Shown piece by piece: positions 1-10,074 of a stretch of DNA of 64,000 bases; position 1 is the stretch's first letter, and each line of letters begins with the position of its first letter. The position numbers were made by a program, and so were the translations under genes. Origin of the DNA: Lineus longissimus (lineage: Eukaryota; Nemertea; Pilidiophora; Heteronemertea; Lineidae); contig NC_088308.1 of the NCBI RefSeq assembly GCF_910592395.1, positions 10,491,001-10,555,000 of the forward strand, written 5' to 3'. The notes below the pieces were generated by a model, which worked only from the letters and a program-made list of their open reading frames with translations, had not been told where the DNA came from and made no database searches.

Positions 1-223
1 TCTTCTAGATGTGTGTAACCACTGTCGATGATGTCCATAATGCGATGCACTTCGTGAGTGGTTATTCTTGGTCGGTTGAAGATCTCGAGCATTGTGTAAG
101 GTCCATATTTCTCTTCATGTGGCAATGTACGATTGAGAACATAAAGGACATCATCGATGTACCAGTTGGTGAAAGACAGCGACCAGCCTCCAGATTCTTC
201 TGACTTGTCTAAGCTGGCATATG
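1..223 (+). repeat. Left arm of a long inverted repeat
   Basis: This stretch is the reverse complement, with few mismatches, of 2810-3036. Homology stops sharply at about 223 and 2810. The left arm is cut by the window edge, so the true arm may be longer. The matching strand of the right arm is inside the ORF at 2912-3355, so the ORF readable here on the + strand (9-203) is an antisense shadow of that sequence. Confidence 0.9.
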
Positions 224-625
224 GTTCTTCTCCCTAGACATAGACCTTTTCAATCTTCACGTAGGGAACTATTGGATCCATGGCTTGACATAGCACATGA
301 TCTTGGCGCCTCATCTCTTCAGATGTCGCTGGTAACTTTTTACATGTGTAAATCTTCTCTGAAACTTCGGACAGATAAATTCCTATTGCGAGGTACTATC
401 TGCCATGATGTGACTTCGAATGATGCATATAAGGAAATCAGCATTCCTTTATGTAGGCAACTAATTCAGCCAATGAGTAAACAGCAGTTGGAACAAGTTC
501 AGACAAGATGTCACATCATGTCTGATTTATTGCAACATTATATAACAATCGCAGATACTCCTACAACAAATCAAATAATGTTTTCAGTTCGTGCAAGGGC
601 ACAATATATGCGGGGACAACACTAA
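221..625 (+). CDS. Unrecognised 134-aa ORF
   Basis: An open frame of 134 codons between the inverted arms. I do not recognise the product. Its C-terminal half contains the peptide SDLLQHYIT, which recurs, encoded on the opposite strand, in the ORF at 827-1108. The DNA itself is repeated in inverted orientation there, so this may be a mobile-element fragment and not a host exon. No signal peptide or membrane segment is evident. The first in-frame ATG was taken as start without further support. Confidence 0.3.
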   Translation: MVLLPRHRPFQSSRRELLDPWLDIAHDLGASSLQMSLVTFYMCKSSLKLRTDKFLLRGTICHDVTSNDAYKEISIPLCRQLIQPMSKQQLEQVQTRCHIMSDLLQHYITIADTPTTNQIMFSVRARAQYMRGQH

Positions 626-921
626 TCCAAATACCACACTTTACCAAAGACATGCGGGCACTAGTCATTATAGCCATCCATAGGTCTCATACTATAAACA
701 AATACTGCATAACAGACAGGCCGTCCCAATGACCTTTCTTGACCTTTCTGACTGGGAACCCCCTCAACCGAGGAGTGAGATTGACTTTACATACTTGTTT
801 TAATTGCTGTTAAATGATTGGCTAAATTAGTTGCCGACGTAAAAGGAGTCATGTATTCTGCTCATTCTATCTGTGAATGTTATATAATGTTGCAATAAAT
901 CAGATATGGCATGACATCTTG
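504..921. repeat. 53-bp inverted repeat, arms 504-556 and 869-921
   Basis: The two arms match at most positions in opposite orientation and are separated by about 310 bp. Both arms are coding for related peptides (RCH..SDLLQHYIT), each on its own strand, so two diverged copies of one coding segment face each other. Confidence 0.8.
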
Positions 922-1108
922 ATAGCACTGTTGTAACCTGTCTAGACATGTTGAGTTGCATTCTAAAATACCTTGGTACCGTAAAGTCAACTTTTAAATG
1001 GAAAATGCATAAGCCTCGTTCTGAGAGTGGAGTGTTTTGGACACGCAACCAAGATTCTCTACCAAAGTTCCCTCGGGTTGCACTAAAATGTGGAAACCAT
1101 GCACACAA
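827..1108 (-). CDS. Unrecognised 93-aa ORF, relative of 221-625
   Basis: A minus-strand open frame whose C-terminal part (RCHAISDLLQHYIT) matches the C-terminal part of the plus-strand ORF at 221-625. The N-terminal parts do not resemble each other. Function is unknown. A shadow frame overlaps it at 948-1253 on the + strand; the shared peptide is the reason to prefer this strand. Confidence 0.3.
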   Translation of the reverse strand: MCAWFPHFSATRGNFGRESWLRVQNTPLSERGLCIFHLKVDFTVPRYFRMQLNMSRQVTTVLSRCHAISDLLQHYITFTDRMSRIHDSFYVGN

Positions 1109-1456
1109 CTCACTTCAGAAGTTTGAGGCTCTCAAAACACTGCTTCAAACACAAATCAGCCAAGGAAGCATCAACCACCCTAAGTTTTTTAATGAGCACT
1201 ACACATATTTGCCGAGAAAAACGCTCCAAATAGCCCATTTGCGCGGATTTTAGCATCACTTAAGCGAGCCGATGCGGACTTCCTATGCGCGCTGTACAAA
1301 ATGTACATGTCTCATTTTCTGTAACGTTGCGGTAACATAATGTAAAAAACGGCGCTACCGGCGCTCCGGGCCGGCGATGGCTGGAATTTGCCATATTCGC
1401 ACATATTCAAGTTATTTTCGTGGCCTATCTTTTAAGTTTGAGGTATTTTAGAATAG

Positions 1457-1552
1457 AAATTGAACCCGAGGCGGAGGACCTTGGTTGAGTTACCAAGACA
1501 CTCGAGGGTGGAGCTAAAATTTAGTCCAAGAACCCGAGGCGGGGTTCAATTC
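1457..1552. repeat. Small palindromic GC-rich element
   Basis: The ends carry inverted copies of an ATTGAACCC sequence. The 11-mer ACCCGAGGCGG appears twice in direct orientation near 1464 and 1532. An inner hairpin, cttggt/accaag, lies at 1480-1497. It looks like a short foldback or MITE-like fragment. No target duplication was identified. Confidence 0.55.
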
Positions 1553-1677
1553 CTTAATCATGCTGTATGTTGATTGGTTTAGTGGTACCTGCATGTTGTT
1601 AAGTGGTAACCTTAGTGAAAGCAAGTGTTAAATACTGTATCGAGTGCAAAACAGGCATGGAAGAGGAAGGGTGAAGC

Positions 1678-1820
1678 AAATTGAGAAGTAAATCTGCAAA
1701 TTGTGAAAGAAATGTGCAAATTGTGAAGAAAATGTGCAAATTGTGAACCAAGTTGTGAAATTGTGAAGCACATTGTGAACTAAATGTGCAAATTGTGAAA
1801 GAAATGTGCAAATTGTGAAG
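1678..1820. repeat. 20-bp tandem minisatellite
   Basis: About seven units of roughly 20 bp with consensus aaattgtgaagaaaatgtgc, some units degenerate. The minus-strand frames through it (1599-1873) are phenylalanine/cysteine-rich repeats and are taken to be translations of the satellite, not genes. Confidence 0.9.
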
Positions 1821-1966
1821 CAAACGGGAAAAGTGGGCATGCGTGAAACATGGTAGAAATACCCTATTTCCACTGTTTTGTATCAGTTTGGCTCTGACCT
1901 CCGAAGAGGCAAGACATCAATTATAATAGCGAGGAGTGCACCAAAGTTTTCTCTAGTTATTTCAGC

Positions 1967-2515
1967 ATGAAACGACATCGTGTCACAAAGCATCGAGTTG
2001 AGGCTCCTGATGATAGCGATAAAGAAAGCATTGTGTCCGATGATAGCAGGAATGAATCTGAGAGCGACTCATCCATGGAAGTCACATCAGATGATGGTGA
2101 TACTAACAGTGAGAGTACGAATATGACCAAGGATGTAAAATCTACTATTTTTGACAGTATGATTGAGAAAGCCTATGCTGTTCACAGGGATGAAAAATAC
2201 CAAAAATTGTCAGAACTTATTGGAGAGGGGATGGTCAAGAGAGATGCTGCACAAAGGGTGCACGAGGAACTCCTACCAAAATATCGAAAAATTCTTCGTG
2301 ATATTTTTCGGAACTCTCTAATAAATATGAAAATGTTGCGCAAACACCCGATTTACAAGGCAATAATGACAAAGGCAAGAGAGTTGGAAGATGATGACTT
2401 TGATCGAGATGAGGCCGTACGCTCTGCACTGTCTCATCGAAAATATCCTCTGTACAGAATGATACCCTCAGACGTGGAGTCTGACGATGAAATGTCAGAT
2501 GCCGAAAATAGCTAG
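1967..2515 (+). CDS. Acidic 182-aa protein of unknown function
   Basis: This is the longest and most gene-like ORF in the first 9 kb. Residues 1-18 are basic (MKRHRVTKHR). Residues 19-55 are rich in Ser, Asp and Glu. Residues 60-165 are charged and predicted helical, with regularly spaced hydrophobics (LINMKMLRKHPIYKAIMTKA). The C-terminus is acidic again (SDVESDDEMSDAENS). There is no signal peptide or membrane segment, so a nuclear or cytosolic protein is likely. It lies between the inverted arms at 1-223 and 2810-3036, so it could be cargo of a mobile or virus-derived element. I cannot name a family. Confidence 0.55.
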   Translation: MKRHRVTKHRVEAPDDSDKESIVSDDSRNESESDSSMEVTSDDGDTNSESTNMTKDVKSTIFDSMIEKAYAVHRDEKYQKLSELIGEGMVKRDAAQRVHEELLPKYRKILRDIFRNSLINMKMLRKHPIYKAIMTKARELEDDDFDRDEAVRSALSHRKYPLYRMIPSDVESDDEMSDAENS

Positions 2516-2809
2516 AAAGCGCACTAAGGGACGATCGAAATTTCAACGAACCAGTGGGATTACTGAACTATATCGAGCAACAAATTTAAGTTGTACCATT
2601 AGTATTTGGCATTATGAAAAAGAACACTCAGTTAAAAATGTATTTTCAAGATACAGTGTATGTGTATATCGCAAGATTGTAAAAATGGCTTTTCTGAGCC
2701 TTTCTTGAACCATCAAATTTGATCAAAAGAAATACACAAAATAGTCACAATCGTTTGTATTGGCTTAAGTTATTGATTTTTTTTAGTAATAAACCAGTTT
2801 TTTTAGATG

Positions 2810-3036
2810 CATATGCCAGCTTAGACAAGTCAGAAGAATCTGGATGCTGGTCGCTGTCTTCACCAACTGGTACATCGATGATGGTACATCCTTTATGTTC
2901 TCAATCGTGCATTGCCACATGAAGAGAAATATGAACCTTACACCATGCTCGAGATCTTCAACCTACCAATAATAACTACTCACGAAGTGCATCGCATTAT
3001 GGACATCATCGACAGTGGTTACACACATCTAGAAGA
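2810..3036 (+). repeat. Right arm of the long inverted repeat
   Basis: Partner of 1-223 in inverted orientation. It overlaps the 5' part of the ORF at 2912-3355. Sequence past 3036 would pair with DNA lying left of the window. Confidence 0.9.
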
Positions 3037-3355
3037 ATTGGACCCGACCAAGTATTGGAAGCTCCAGGATGAAGACCTCTACCCAAAACCTCTACCCAAG
3101 TTTGTACACAAGAACTACCAACCAGAAATGAACACCTGCATGGGGGTAATAATTCTACCAGCAAATCTTCTACACAATGGATGGAAGCACGATCAAGTAC
3201 GTCAGGTGCGAAGAGACAGCTTCAACATCACCATGTTAGAGGTTACTCCCGATGTTTGGTTCCTGCTACAGACATGCAGAAGTCGATTCTTCGAAGCGGC
3301 CGATGAGACAACCTGGTATCTGCTTCACAAAGACCATCTTCCAAAATTCCTGTGA
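2912..3355 (+). CDS. Unrecognised 147-aa ORF
   Basis: A complete open frame with amino-acid usage typical of a real protein (mixed, few repeats, evenly spread Trp and Cys). It begins with MPHEEKYEPYTMLEIFN and ends DHLPKFL. The first 41 codons lie in the inverted-repeat arm, so a second, inverted 5' copy exists at 9-203. Family unknown; no signal peptide or membrane helix seen. It may belong to the same element as the ORF at 1967-2515, which precedes it by 396 bp on the same strand. Confidence 0.45.
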   Translation: MPHEEKYEPYTMLEIFNLPIITTHEVHRIMDIIDSGYTHLEELDPTKYWKLQDEDLYPKPLPKFVHKNYQPEMNTCMGVIILPANLLHNGWKHDQVRQVRRDSFNITMLEVTPDVWFLLQTCRSRFFEAADETTWYLLHKDHLPKFL

Positions 3356-3692
3356 AGGCTACTCTTCCAGAAAAAAAGGGTCATTCTAAGGCCCAAAAAG
3401 GCCTTTCTAAAGGGCACCCAAAATATTTAAAAAGAGATCAATCGTACCGATACAATCTTCTGGTAGAATGGGCTGTTGTCACTTCAAAATTTGAATTTCC
3501 AGCTGCGCTGATAGAAACGCCGTCTTTTATCCATTTGAAAACTATTTCTCAACAAATTTCCCGCTGATTGAAGCGCCCTCTTTTATCCATCTGAGAACTA
3601 TTTTTTTGAATTTCCCGCCTAGAATCTATTTTTAGACGAACCTCCTCGCAAATCCTCCTCAATGGGGACCATAAACAACATGCTATACTACT
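3356..3692. other. Spacer with a short tandem duplication
   Basis: Nothing gene-like is supported. The phrase cgc-tgat-gaa-cgcc-tcttttatccat occurs twice in diverged form near 3506 and 3564, a roughly 55-bp local duplication. Confidence 0.4.
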
Positions 3693-4566
3693 TGCAACAA
3701 AGGTCTTTTTTTGCTTTCATTACTAGAAAAGTCCTGCTAAATTCTTCATTTTTGAAGATTGGTTTTAGCTCGCTACAGGTGAATATTTTTTTCAGACAGC
3801 TGATGACCTTTGAGAACACCCCTCATGGTCAGCAATGCAGTCAGTCCAGGCCAACTCAGCTCATACATGAAGGCTTGAGGGTAATAATCAAAGGTTATGG
3901 AAGAGATTAAAAAAATAACATAAAAATCATAAGCAAAAATGTGCATTTGTCAGTGACTATCGAACACATTCTACGGAATAAGCAAAAATAAGCAAAAATG
4001 TGCATTTTCCAGTGACTGTCGAGCACATTCTATGGAATTGCAAGTGCCAAAAAATGATGGTCATAAAGCACAGTTCATGGGCTCATGTGATTTTTGGATC
4101 ATTTTAGAAATGTTTGTTACATAATGAAGGGATGGAATTAGATGCACCCAAATGCAACAGATATATGACCAACTAGATATAACATGCTCTGCTGAAAACC
4201 GCATTCAAATATCGTTTTTTATCTCTGCGATATTAAAAAAAACGGTGGACATTCACTTTCTGGTAGGACTGTACATCAGCAACAGGCCTAGATTAAAACG
4301 GCACTACTACCAAACTGTGACCAACCAGACTGTCAGACAACTTATCGCCAAACCTACTTTCACTTTGACTTGCCTATTGTGGGGATTCCGAAGTCCATTT
4401 TCGAACGCTAAGTAAAACGAAAGACGAGTGAAGTAAGTCAAAAGAGAAGAAATCTACAAGTACAAGACGAGATTGAAATTGGAGCATAAACAACAAATAC
4501 GTTATCGGTAATCAAAAACAAAAGATTATCCTTTTCCTTACAATGTGATAGCCATGTGCTCTACGC

Positions 4567-4640
4567 TTACATTTTAATTGACGTAATCCTACTTGACCAA
4601 TCAGAAGCCGGTTGACGCGTTCTCCCTAACCGCAAGTGAT
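4567..4640 (-). promoter_or_regulatory. CCAAT and CRE-like module, inverted copy
   Basis: The + strand has tgacgtaatcct, ccaatcag and gaagccggttgacg. The reverse complement of this module, with a perfect TGACGTCA, occurs at 19291-19330, 40358-40400 and 52495-52550. CCAAT boxes and CRE palindromes are known promoter elements, but no transcript start is visible. It could equally be a conserved repeat terminus. Confidence 0.3.
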
Positions 4641-5159
4641 CGTGGCGGGAAAGGTATTTCCCGCCAGGACTTGCGCGTACTGAAAATAACGAGTAACGCA
4701 TTTGTCTACTTTCTGAGAGCTGAAACAAAATTGGAAAAGCATCAAACACGTTCAGAAAAAAAGTTTACTGATGAACCAACAGAAGAACTAACCAACTGCA
4801 ATATTTTACTCCGAATGGTCCTTTTAGGAGCATAGGACCAAAATGAGAAACTACTTTCAATGATCAGTTTGTTTATCTTGATTATATAATTTGATACTTT
4901 AAACTCGTGCTGTAACTATCATCACTGTTATGTTTTAATAGCAGTGATACAAAAAACAGCATGAGTTTATAAACTGTTCTTTCTTGAAAGGAAATTAGGC
5001 CTTCCTGAAGTTCCCAATTCTTAGTCTTCTTTATCAAGTCATCTATCAGGAACTACCACAACAATAGCCCGGGTAAAATCATATGACATTGTTATTCTTT
5101 GTTTTCGAAAATCTGGTAGTCAAATTTGTTAATGTTGATATCCTGAAACGAAAACCTGT

Positions 5160-5455
5160 ATCACCCAATACCGGTATTTTAAACCAGTTTTCCTCAGGCT
5201 ACAATTCCATGTTGCTTTGTTTGATGGGAAAACCAAGTAGCAGCCATGACCTATGATGGAGAATGCCTGGCACTCCTAAGCAATCGTGCATGTTGACCCG
5301 CACTGGAGGACAGAATCAACCCGCTGGATTCCGGATTGAGGTTCATCACCGTACCCGCGGTATTTCAGTACGAAAATAATTACTCGTACAAGCGCAGTTG
5401 CAGCTATTTTCTTTAATTGGTAAATTCGAAAGAAGCATCGAAATTCTGGCAATAT
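5160..5455 (-). pseudogene. PAN/Apple-like exon, broken copy
   Basis: The same exon as at 23280-23531, but a TAG stop interrupts the frame between the second and third conserved cysteines. The canonical splice donor seen in the other copies is altered by a local deletion (gaaacgaaaacctgtatcacc versus gaaaagcggtattacctg). It is judged a dead copy. Confidence 0.6.
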
Positions 5456-7012
5456 TCCTGTCTAATATTGGTGTAAAGACTTCTTATACATTGTATATAC
5501 ATTTCGTGTGAAATCTAATTACACACTTTTTGGCAATAACTGAAAGAAGAGTATACCACACCCAGGTGCGACTTCCGAATGAGCAGAACACATACTAGTA
5601 CTTAGTAGTTGAAAACGAAAAGCACGGAACCACCAAAGGCGAATCATGAACCTCACTGCCCTAAAATGGCGTGGCTTTCAAGAAACTAACATTCCTGGCT
5701 CTCCACAGTCCTTTGAATGAGACTTATGTAAACCGTGGATCCTAGTACTAGGTGAACATTTGTTTGCAAACGCTGAAATTCGTACACGGCATCGATCATA
5801 TCATTTCTAGGGTAACATAAAACAGTCTTTGAAGCTATATAAACTCCACAAAGTGCGGGCAGTTAATTTTGGTCTTCGACATTTCAAACATAGCCTACAT
5901 TTTATAGCGTTTTGTGAAGTCCCAGAGCATCTTCTTTCGGGGTACATTCATGAGGCCCCCCCCCCCCCCACCCTCGAAAAAATAACAAGAAAAAAGCAAA
6001 CAGCAATATATTGGCGAAGTACCTATTGCAAACGCATGAAATACGGATAAAAATGGAGTAAACGTTAATGAAGTCATTCACAATTCGAAATAAATGATGT
6101 GCACAACCAGGCGTCGTTGGGGTGCAATAACGACCTGAAAACCAGACTACCAAAACATAAGTCCGAGGCCAGATCTAGCCAAAGTGAATACGTGTTACAC
6201 TATCCACACACTAATTTGTTCTCGAAAGGTTCGTAGTCTTGCAGGGGTATCACAAAGAACGGCTAAAATTGAGTCACAAATGAATCATACATCTATAAAG
6301 TTGATTTTTGCGTGTCCTACTAGTTTCAGTTGATTTACGACTGAACGATCGGGACATAACGCCAAGGTCGTAACATTACGGCAAGAATGGGAAAGACATC
6401 AGGCATCCTGAGGAAATCATGGGTTAGCGTTCGCTTCTCCGGCGCTGCACACAAACCCCTGGACTTTACCCCGTACTGGCTGAAAGTCTAACCCAAAAGC
6501 AATTGTACCTAATCAGAACGTCGCTGGCACTTCATTCTAGGAATTTCATGAACATTGTCTCAAAGATATCTGAACTCGAATTTCCATTGGTTGTTATATC
6601 TTCCTGACGGAAAAGACTAAAACACTGTCTTCTCCGAGGTGCGCACTTCAACTTTGATTCTATGATTTTCGAGTGCCTTTTCCATTCATTCAAACTATTA
6701 GATGTACAGTACTGGGACCGAGGTTGACAGCTAAATCTCGGAAGCTGACTTAAACTGACTTCAGCTGATTCAAATTTTGAGTTTGGAATTGCAAGTGCAA
6801 TTCAATTGAAAAATGCCACTATTGTCATAACATATACTCAAAACAACGTAGTCTCCTCCAAACAAACGTGGTATATGTACGATTGACATCTGGCCTTTAT
6901 ATCGTGGGCATTCTACGATTAATGAACAGCCAATCAGGAGTCCGTTATAGTGAAGGAGGTTAGGTTGTTGATCTTTTGTTTTAATATATGGTCACTGCCC
7001 GCTCGTCCCCGC

Positions 7013-7042
7013 TCCCCGGGCGCCCGCCCGCCCGCCCCCCCT
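7013..7042. repeat. GC-rich (CCCG)n tract
   Basis: A run of cccgg/cccgcccg repeats inside otherwise AT-rich DNA. The complementary strand has more than four closely spaced G-runs and could form a G-quadruplex. No gene start is visible beside it. Confidence 0.6.
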
Positions 7043-8190
7043 CCGATTCCACCCTACCATAGACCCCGCATTTAGGCCCTACCCTTTTTAGTGCAGGCAA
7101 TGCTTTGAATTACCGAACATCTGCCTTTGACGTCCCCGTTATGCGCTCCGACCGTGCGCCCCGACCAGTACGAACGGCCGGTGTAAAAGTAGAAAATGTC
7201 CCCTGGAAAAAGTGTCCGGCCCTATTGTATTCTGCTATAATAATAATATTTTTATGGTCCTATTATCTGGTCTATCGAGACCATGACTGAAGCGCATAAT
7301 AGAATCCTTTGTTTCCCGGACATTCTATCCTAGGACATTTTAAACTTCTACACCGGTCCAGTGTAATCGTTATTGTAGTCCTCTGAAGATATCAGCCCGA
7401 GTCAGCTTGCAAGCACAAGGAAAATAGTGGAAGAGTACCCTCCCCTGATCCCCACCCATAAACGTGCCCGCCCACGGACCCCAACCACCACCACGCCTTT
7501 GGCTGCACATTGATTTTTTTACTCTCTCCGCCTCACGTTTGATTGGAAATGCCCCCAAGCTCAGGATGATAGGCCTACTTTTTCCTATTCCGCTGGCCTG
7601 GGTGATGAGTCAACCGAACGTAATCACGACGCCAACGGAGGTTCTTCGAATGCATTGCGAAAGTGACGAAATCAGCGCCTCTAGTCTCAAGATTGCGAAA
7701 TGCCCCAATTCATTTGTCGTAATATATCGCTTACCATCGGGACGAAATGGATTCTACCAGTAACAATAATGATACAGGTAATAAGATTTAGCAGGTATCA
7801 ATATTATTGTGAAGTTTTCTTTACATAATCGACATTGGCGGCGTTTGGCCAACCAAACCAGCCAGCCCCTTTCGGTACAGCCTGCATACAATGTCAATAA
7901 CATAGGCCTATGCACATGATGCATCGAATGTTACTGAAATGAAATGCATGAACAGCAGGCAGCTGCTGTGCAGACTGACAGAGGTATAAAGTTATTTATG
8001 GACCCTTGACATTTAATAATAAGCGGAATCTTGATTTGTTTGCTTGTTTCACCTTGTACTATAGGAGATGGTTAGGCCTATTACTAGTATTGGTATTATT
8101 ATGTTATGTTAGGTGAGCACACTCACTGACACTCTGACTCACACTCACGGGCCATCATGGCCGCCGGCCATGGCCATGCAGACGCAGTGA

Positions 8191-8300
8191 CAGTGTGGGC
8201 TATTATAAATCACATAAACTGTGAGATGCAAACTTGTGATATCGCGATATGGGTAGGTAATCATTAAGTGCATCTCACGGTTTATTATAAGCCCACAGTG
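8191..8300. repeat. Imperfect hairpin with 32-40 bp arms
   Basis: Arm 8191-8230 pairs imperfectly with 8269-8300 around a 38-nt loop. The loop contains the 12-bp palindrome atatcgcgatat at 8240-8251. No ORF spans it. It may be a small MITE or a structured RNA locus. Confidence 0.7.
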
Positions 8301-9231
8301 TGACGACAACCACAATTGAATAATGTCGATGCCAAAATCATGAAATGCGAGTATCGTATAGCAAGGCTATAGTTTTTTCCAAGTTGTTATGTAATCTTGG
8401 AAATCTGGACTTTTACTACAGCAAATACATTACAGTCATAGGCTTACTCTGATGAGTCTGAAAAGGTTCCCTTCAAATTTGGTACATGTGCAAACAAAAT
8501 TGACATTTGGATTGTGAAAAAAAAGGATGCAACTGTGACTCTTTCCCGTTTCCCTCTCTCTGCAACCAAACAATGGAGAGAATAAAGTTTTAATCCTTCT
8601 CGTATTGTTCTGGACACTCTCCACGCATGTGAAGAGTTTGGTCAGGGTCTTTCTCGAAACTGTCTATTGTACTGCCACAGCGTGAGAAGATGATGGTATG
8701 GTACAAATGTAGATAGCCATGGTATCTAGCACTGCATTTACAGAAGCTTAGCAGCCCACCAGGCCTTCATGTAGGCCTACCGGTACATTGATTTAGTTAA
8801 TGAATTATGAGTGACTTCCTCACGCACGCTGTTATTGTAACTGAACCACTGAGGACCAGGAATGGTTATTAAAAGTGGACCCACAATGATTATGATGACA
8901 GTACAGTACTGCCACTTTTTAAAGGGTAATTAAATAAGCGCCATGTCTGCATGACAGAAATAGTAAAATGGGGATACAATACAAAGCAGACCTGGCGATA
9001 TATTATCGTGCAATGTTAGCATCATTGGGAATTGCCATTCTAAATTTTAACTTCTTCATCATTGCGAAAATTCTGGCTGCATAGCAGCCATCTTTGAAAT
9101 CTTTTTTCTGATTTCATTGCCAATGGTTGTATGCAGAGGTACAAATAATACCCAAAAGATTGAGGAGTAGATACACTGCCACTATTAAAAAGTGACTGAC
9201 AATAATCTTCAGATTGTGGCATGTGACCTCT

Positions 9232-9537
9232 TTTTGATGTAGTAATATCACCTTTTAGATGCATGCAGTTGCTCCATCTCAATAATACCTCCATATGCAC
9301 TATGCAGGCACGACCGGTCATCACTCTAGCATATACTCTCATCTTGAAAAATATGACAATATTTACGATGTTATTGATTTTTGCAAAGATGTAGGTTAGA
9401 AATGGATGAACAAATCAAGTTTCTCAATTGTTATTTCTCGTTCTTTACTTTGCTAGAGTTGACAGGCTTCATCACTATTATTGAGATGGAGCAACTGCAT
9501 GCATCTCAAAGGTGATATTACTACATGTACATCAAAA
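9232..9537. repeat. MITE-like element with 55-62 bp inverted ends
   Basis: Arm 9232-9286 and arm 9476-9537 are inverted copies, differing mainly by a small insertion (acatgt) in the right arm, and are separated by about 190 bp of non-coding DNA. Each contains the palindromic core gatgcatgcagttgctcc. Length and structure fit a MITE. No target duplication is obvious. Confidence 0.7.
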
Positions 9538-9575
9538 TGAATTCGAAAGAGGGGCAGAATTTGGAAAGAAATCAT

Positions 9576-9787
9576 GGGTCTTAGTTTTGTACCTCGAGGG
9601 GTCTTAGTTTTGTACGTACAAAACTAAGATCCCCTGATGTACAAAACTAAGACTCTGATATTTTTCTTCAAAATTTTAGTTTGGAATTGGCCTCCCGGGT
9701 CTTAGTTTTGTACCTCGGGGATCTTAGTTTTGTACCTGGGTCTTAGTTTTGTACTTCGGGGATCTTAGGTCTTAGGTCTTATGTCTT
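9576..9787. repeat. Mixed direct and inverted CTTAGTTTTGTAC minisatellite
   Basis: The 13-mer cttagttttgtac occurs at least five times on the + strand and twice inverted. A head-to-head pair with no spacer forms a near-perfect 36-nt palindrome centred at 9614/9615. The 3' end degenerates into short gtcttag repeats. Confidence 0.9.
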
Positions 9788-10074
9788 AGGTCTTGGTTTT
9801 GTATACACCCGTCTTTAGGCGCAGATACCTAATAGGAGGTCAATGTTAGGTAAATGAGAGCAGGGCCCGGTTGTTCAAAGCACCGATATCTCTCATCGGA
9901 TAGTTTGCCGACAAAACACTGATAACTTTAACCACCGACAGTTTTGGGTTGTTAGAAGCTCCGACAAGCTTTAACTGCCAACAAAACCACCGATATATTT
10001 AACGGTGCTCCTTAGCACCGATAAACCTAAAAAATCACTGACAACTCTTGTTGTCAGGCATTCTCAGAAACAAA

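Larger units (their letters stand above)
3693..6839. repeat. Repeat block P, first copy
   Basis: Colinear with 20901-24667 plus 29545 onward, and with 53102-55990, at high identity with scattered indels. Homology ends just after the tract at 6795-6839 shared with block Q, where the other copies continue. It carries a broken PAN-like exon on the minus strand (5160-5455) and a poly-C tract near 5949. This copy is isolated from the main array by about 3 kb of other DNA. Confidence 0.9.
6840..9230. other. Single-copy stretch, no gene recognised
   Basis: Short ORFs of 60-100 codons occur on both strands (for example 7464-7763) but none shows a recognisable family, signal peptide or coding bias. 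Near 7658 about 28 bases (cgaaatcagcgcctctag...) match a segment recurring in blocks T at 19251, 40322 and 52449. A GC-rich tract lies at 7013-7042 and a hairpin at 8191-8300. Confidence 0.5.

Noticed and set aside
1599-1873. Two overlapping minus-strand ORFs with HNLHIFFTICTF repeats
   Set aside because: Products of the 20-bp tandem repeat, without independent coding evidence.
5895-6153. ORFs with poly-glycine or poly-proline runs
   Set aside because: Created by the poly-C tract; not conserved between block P copies.
8148-8180. Palindromic ggccatcatggccgccggccatggcc as a gene start with a strong Kozak
   Set aside because: The ATGs there open only very short frames; kept only as a GC-rich palindromic spot.
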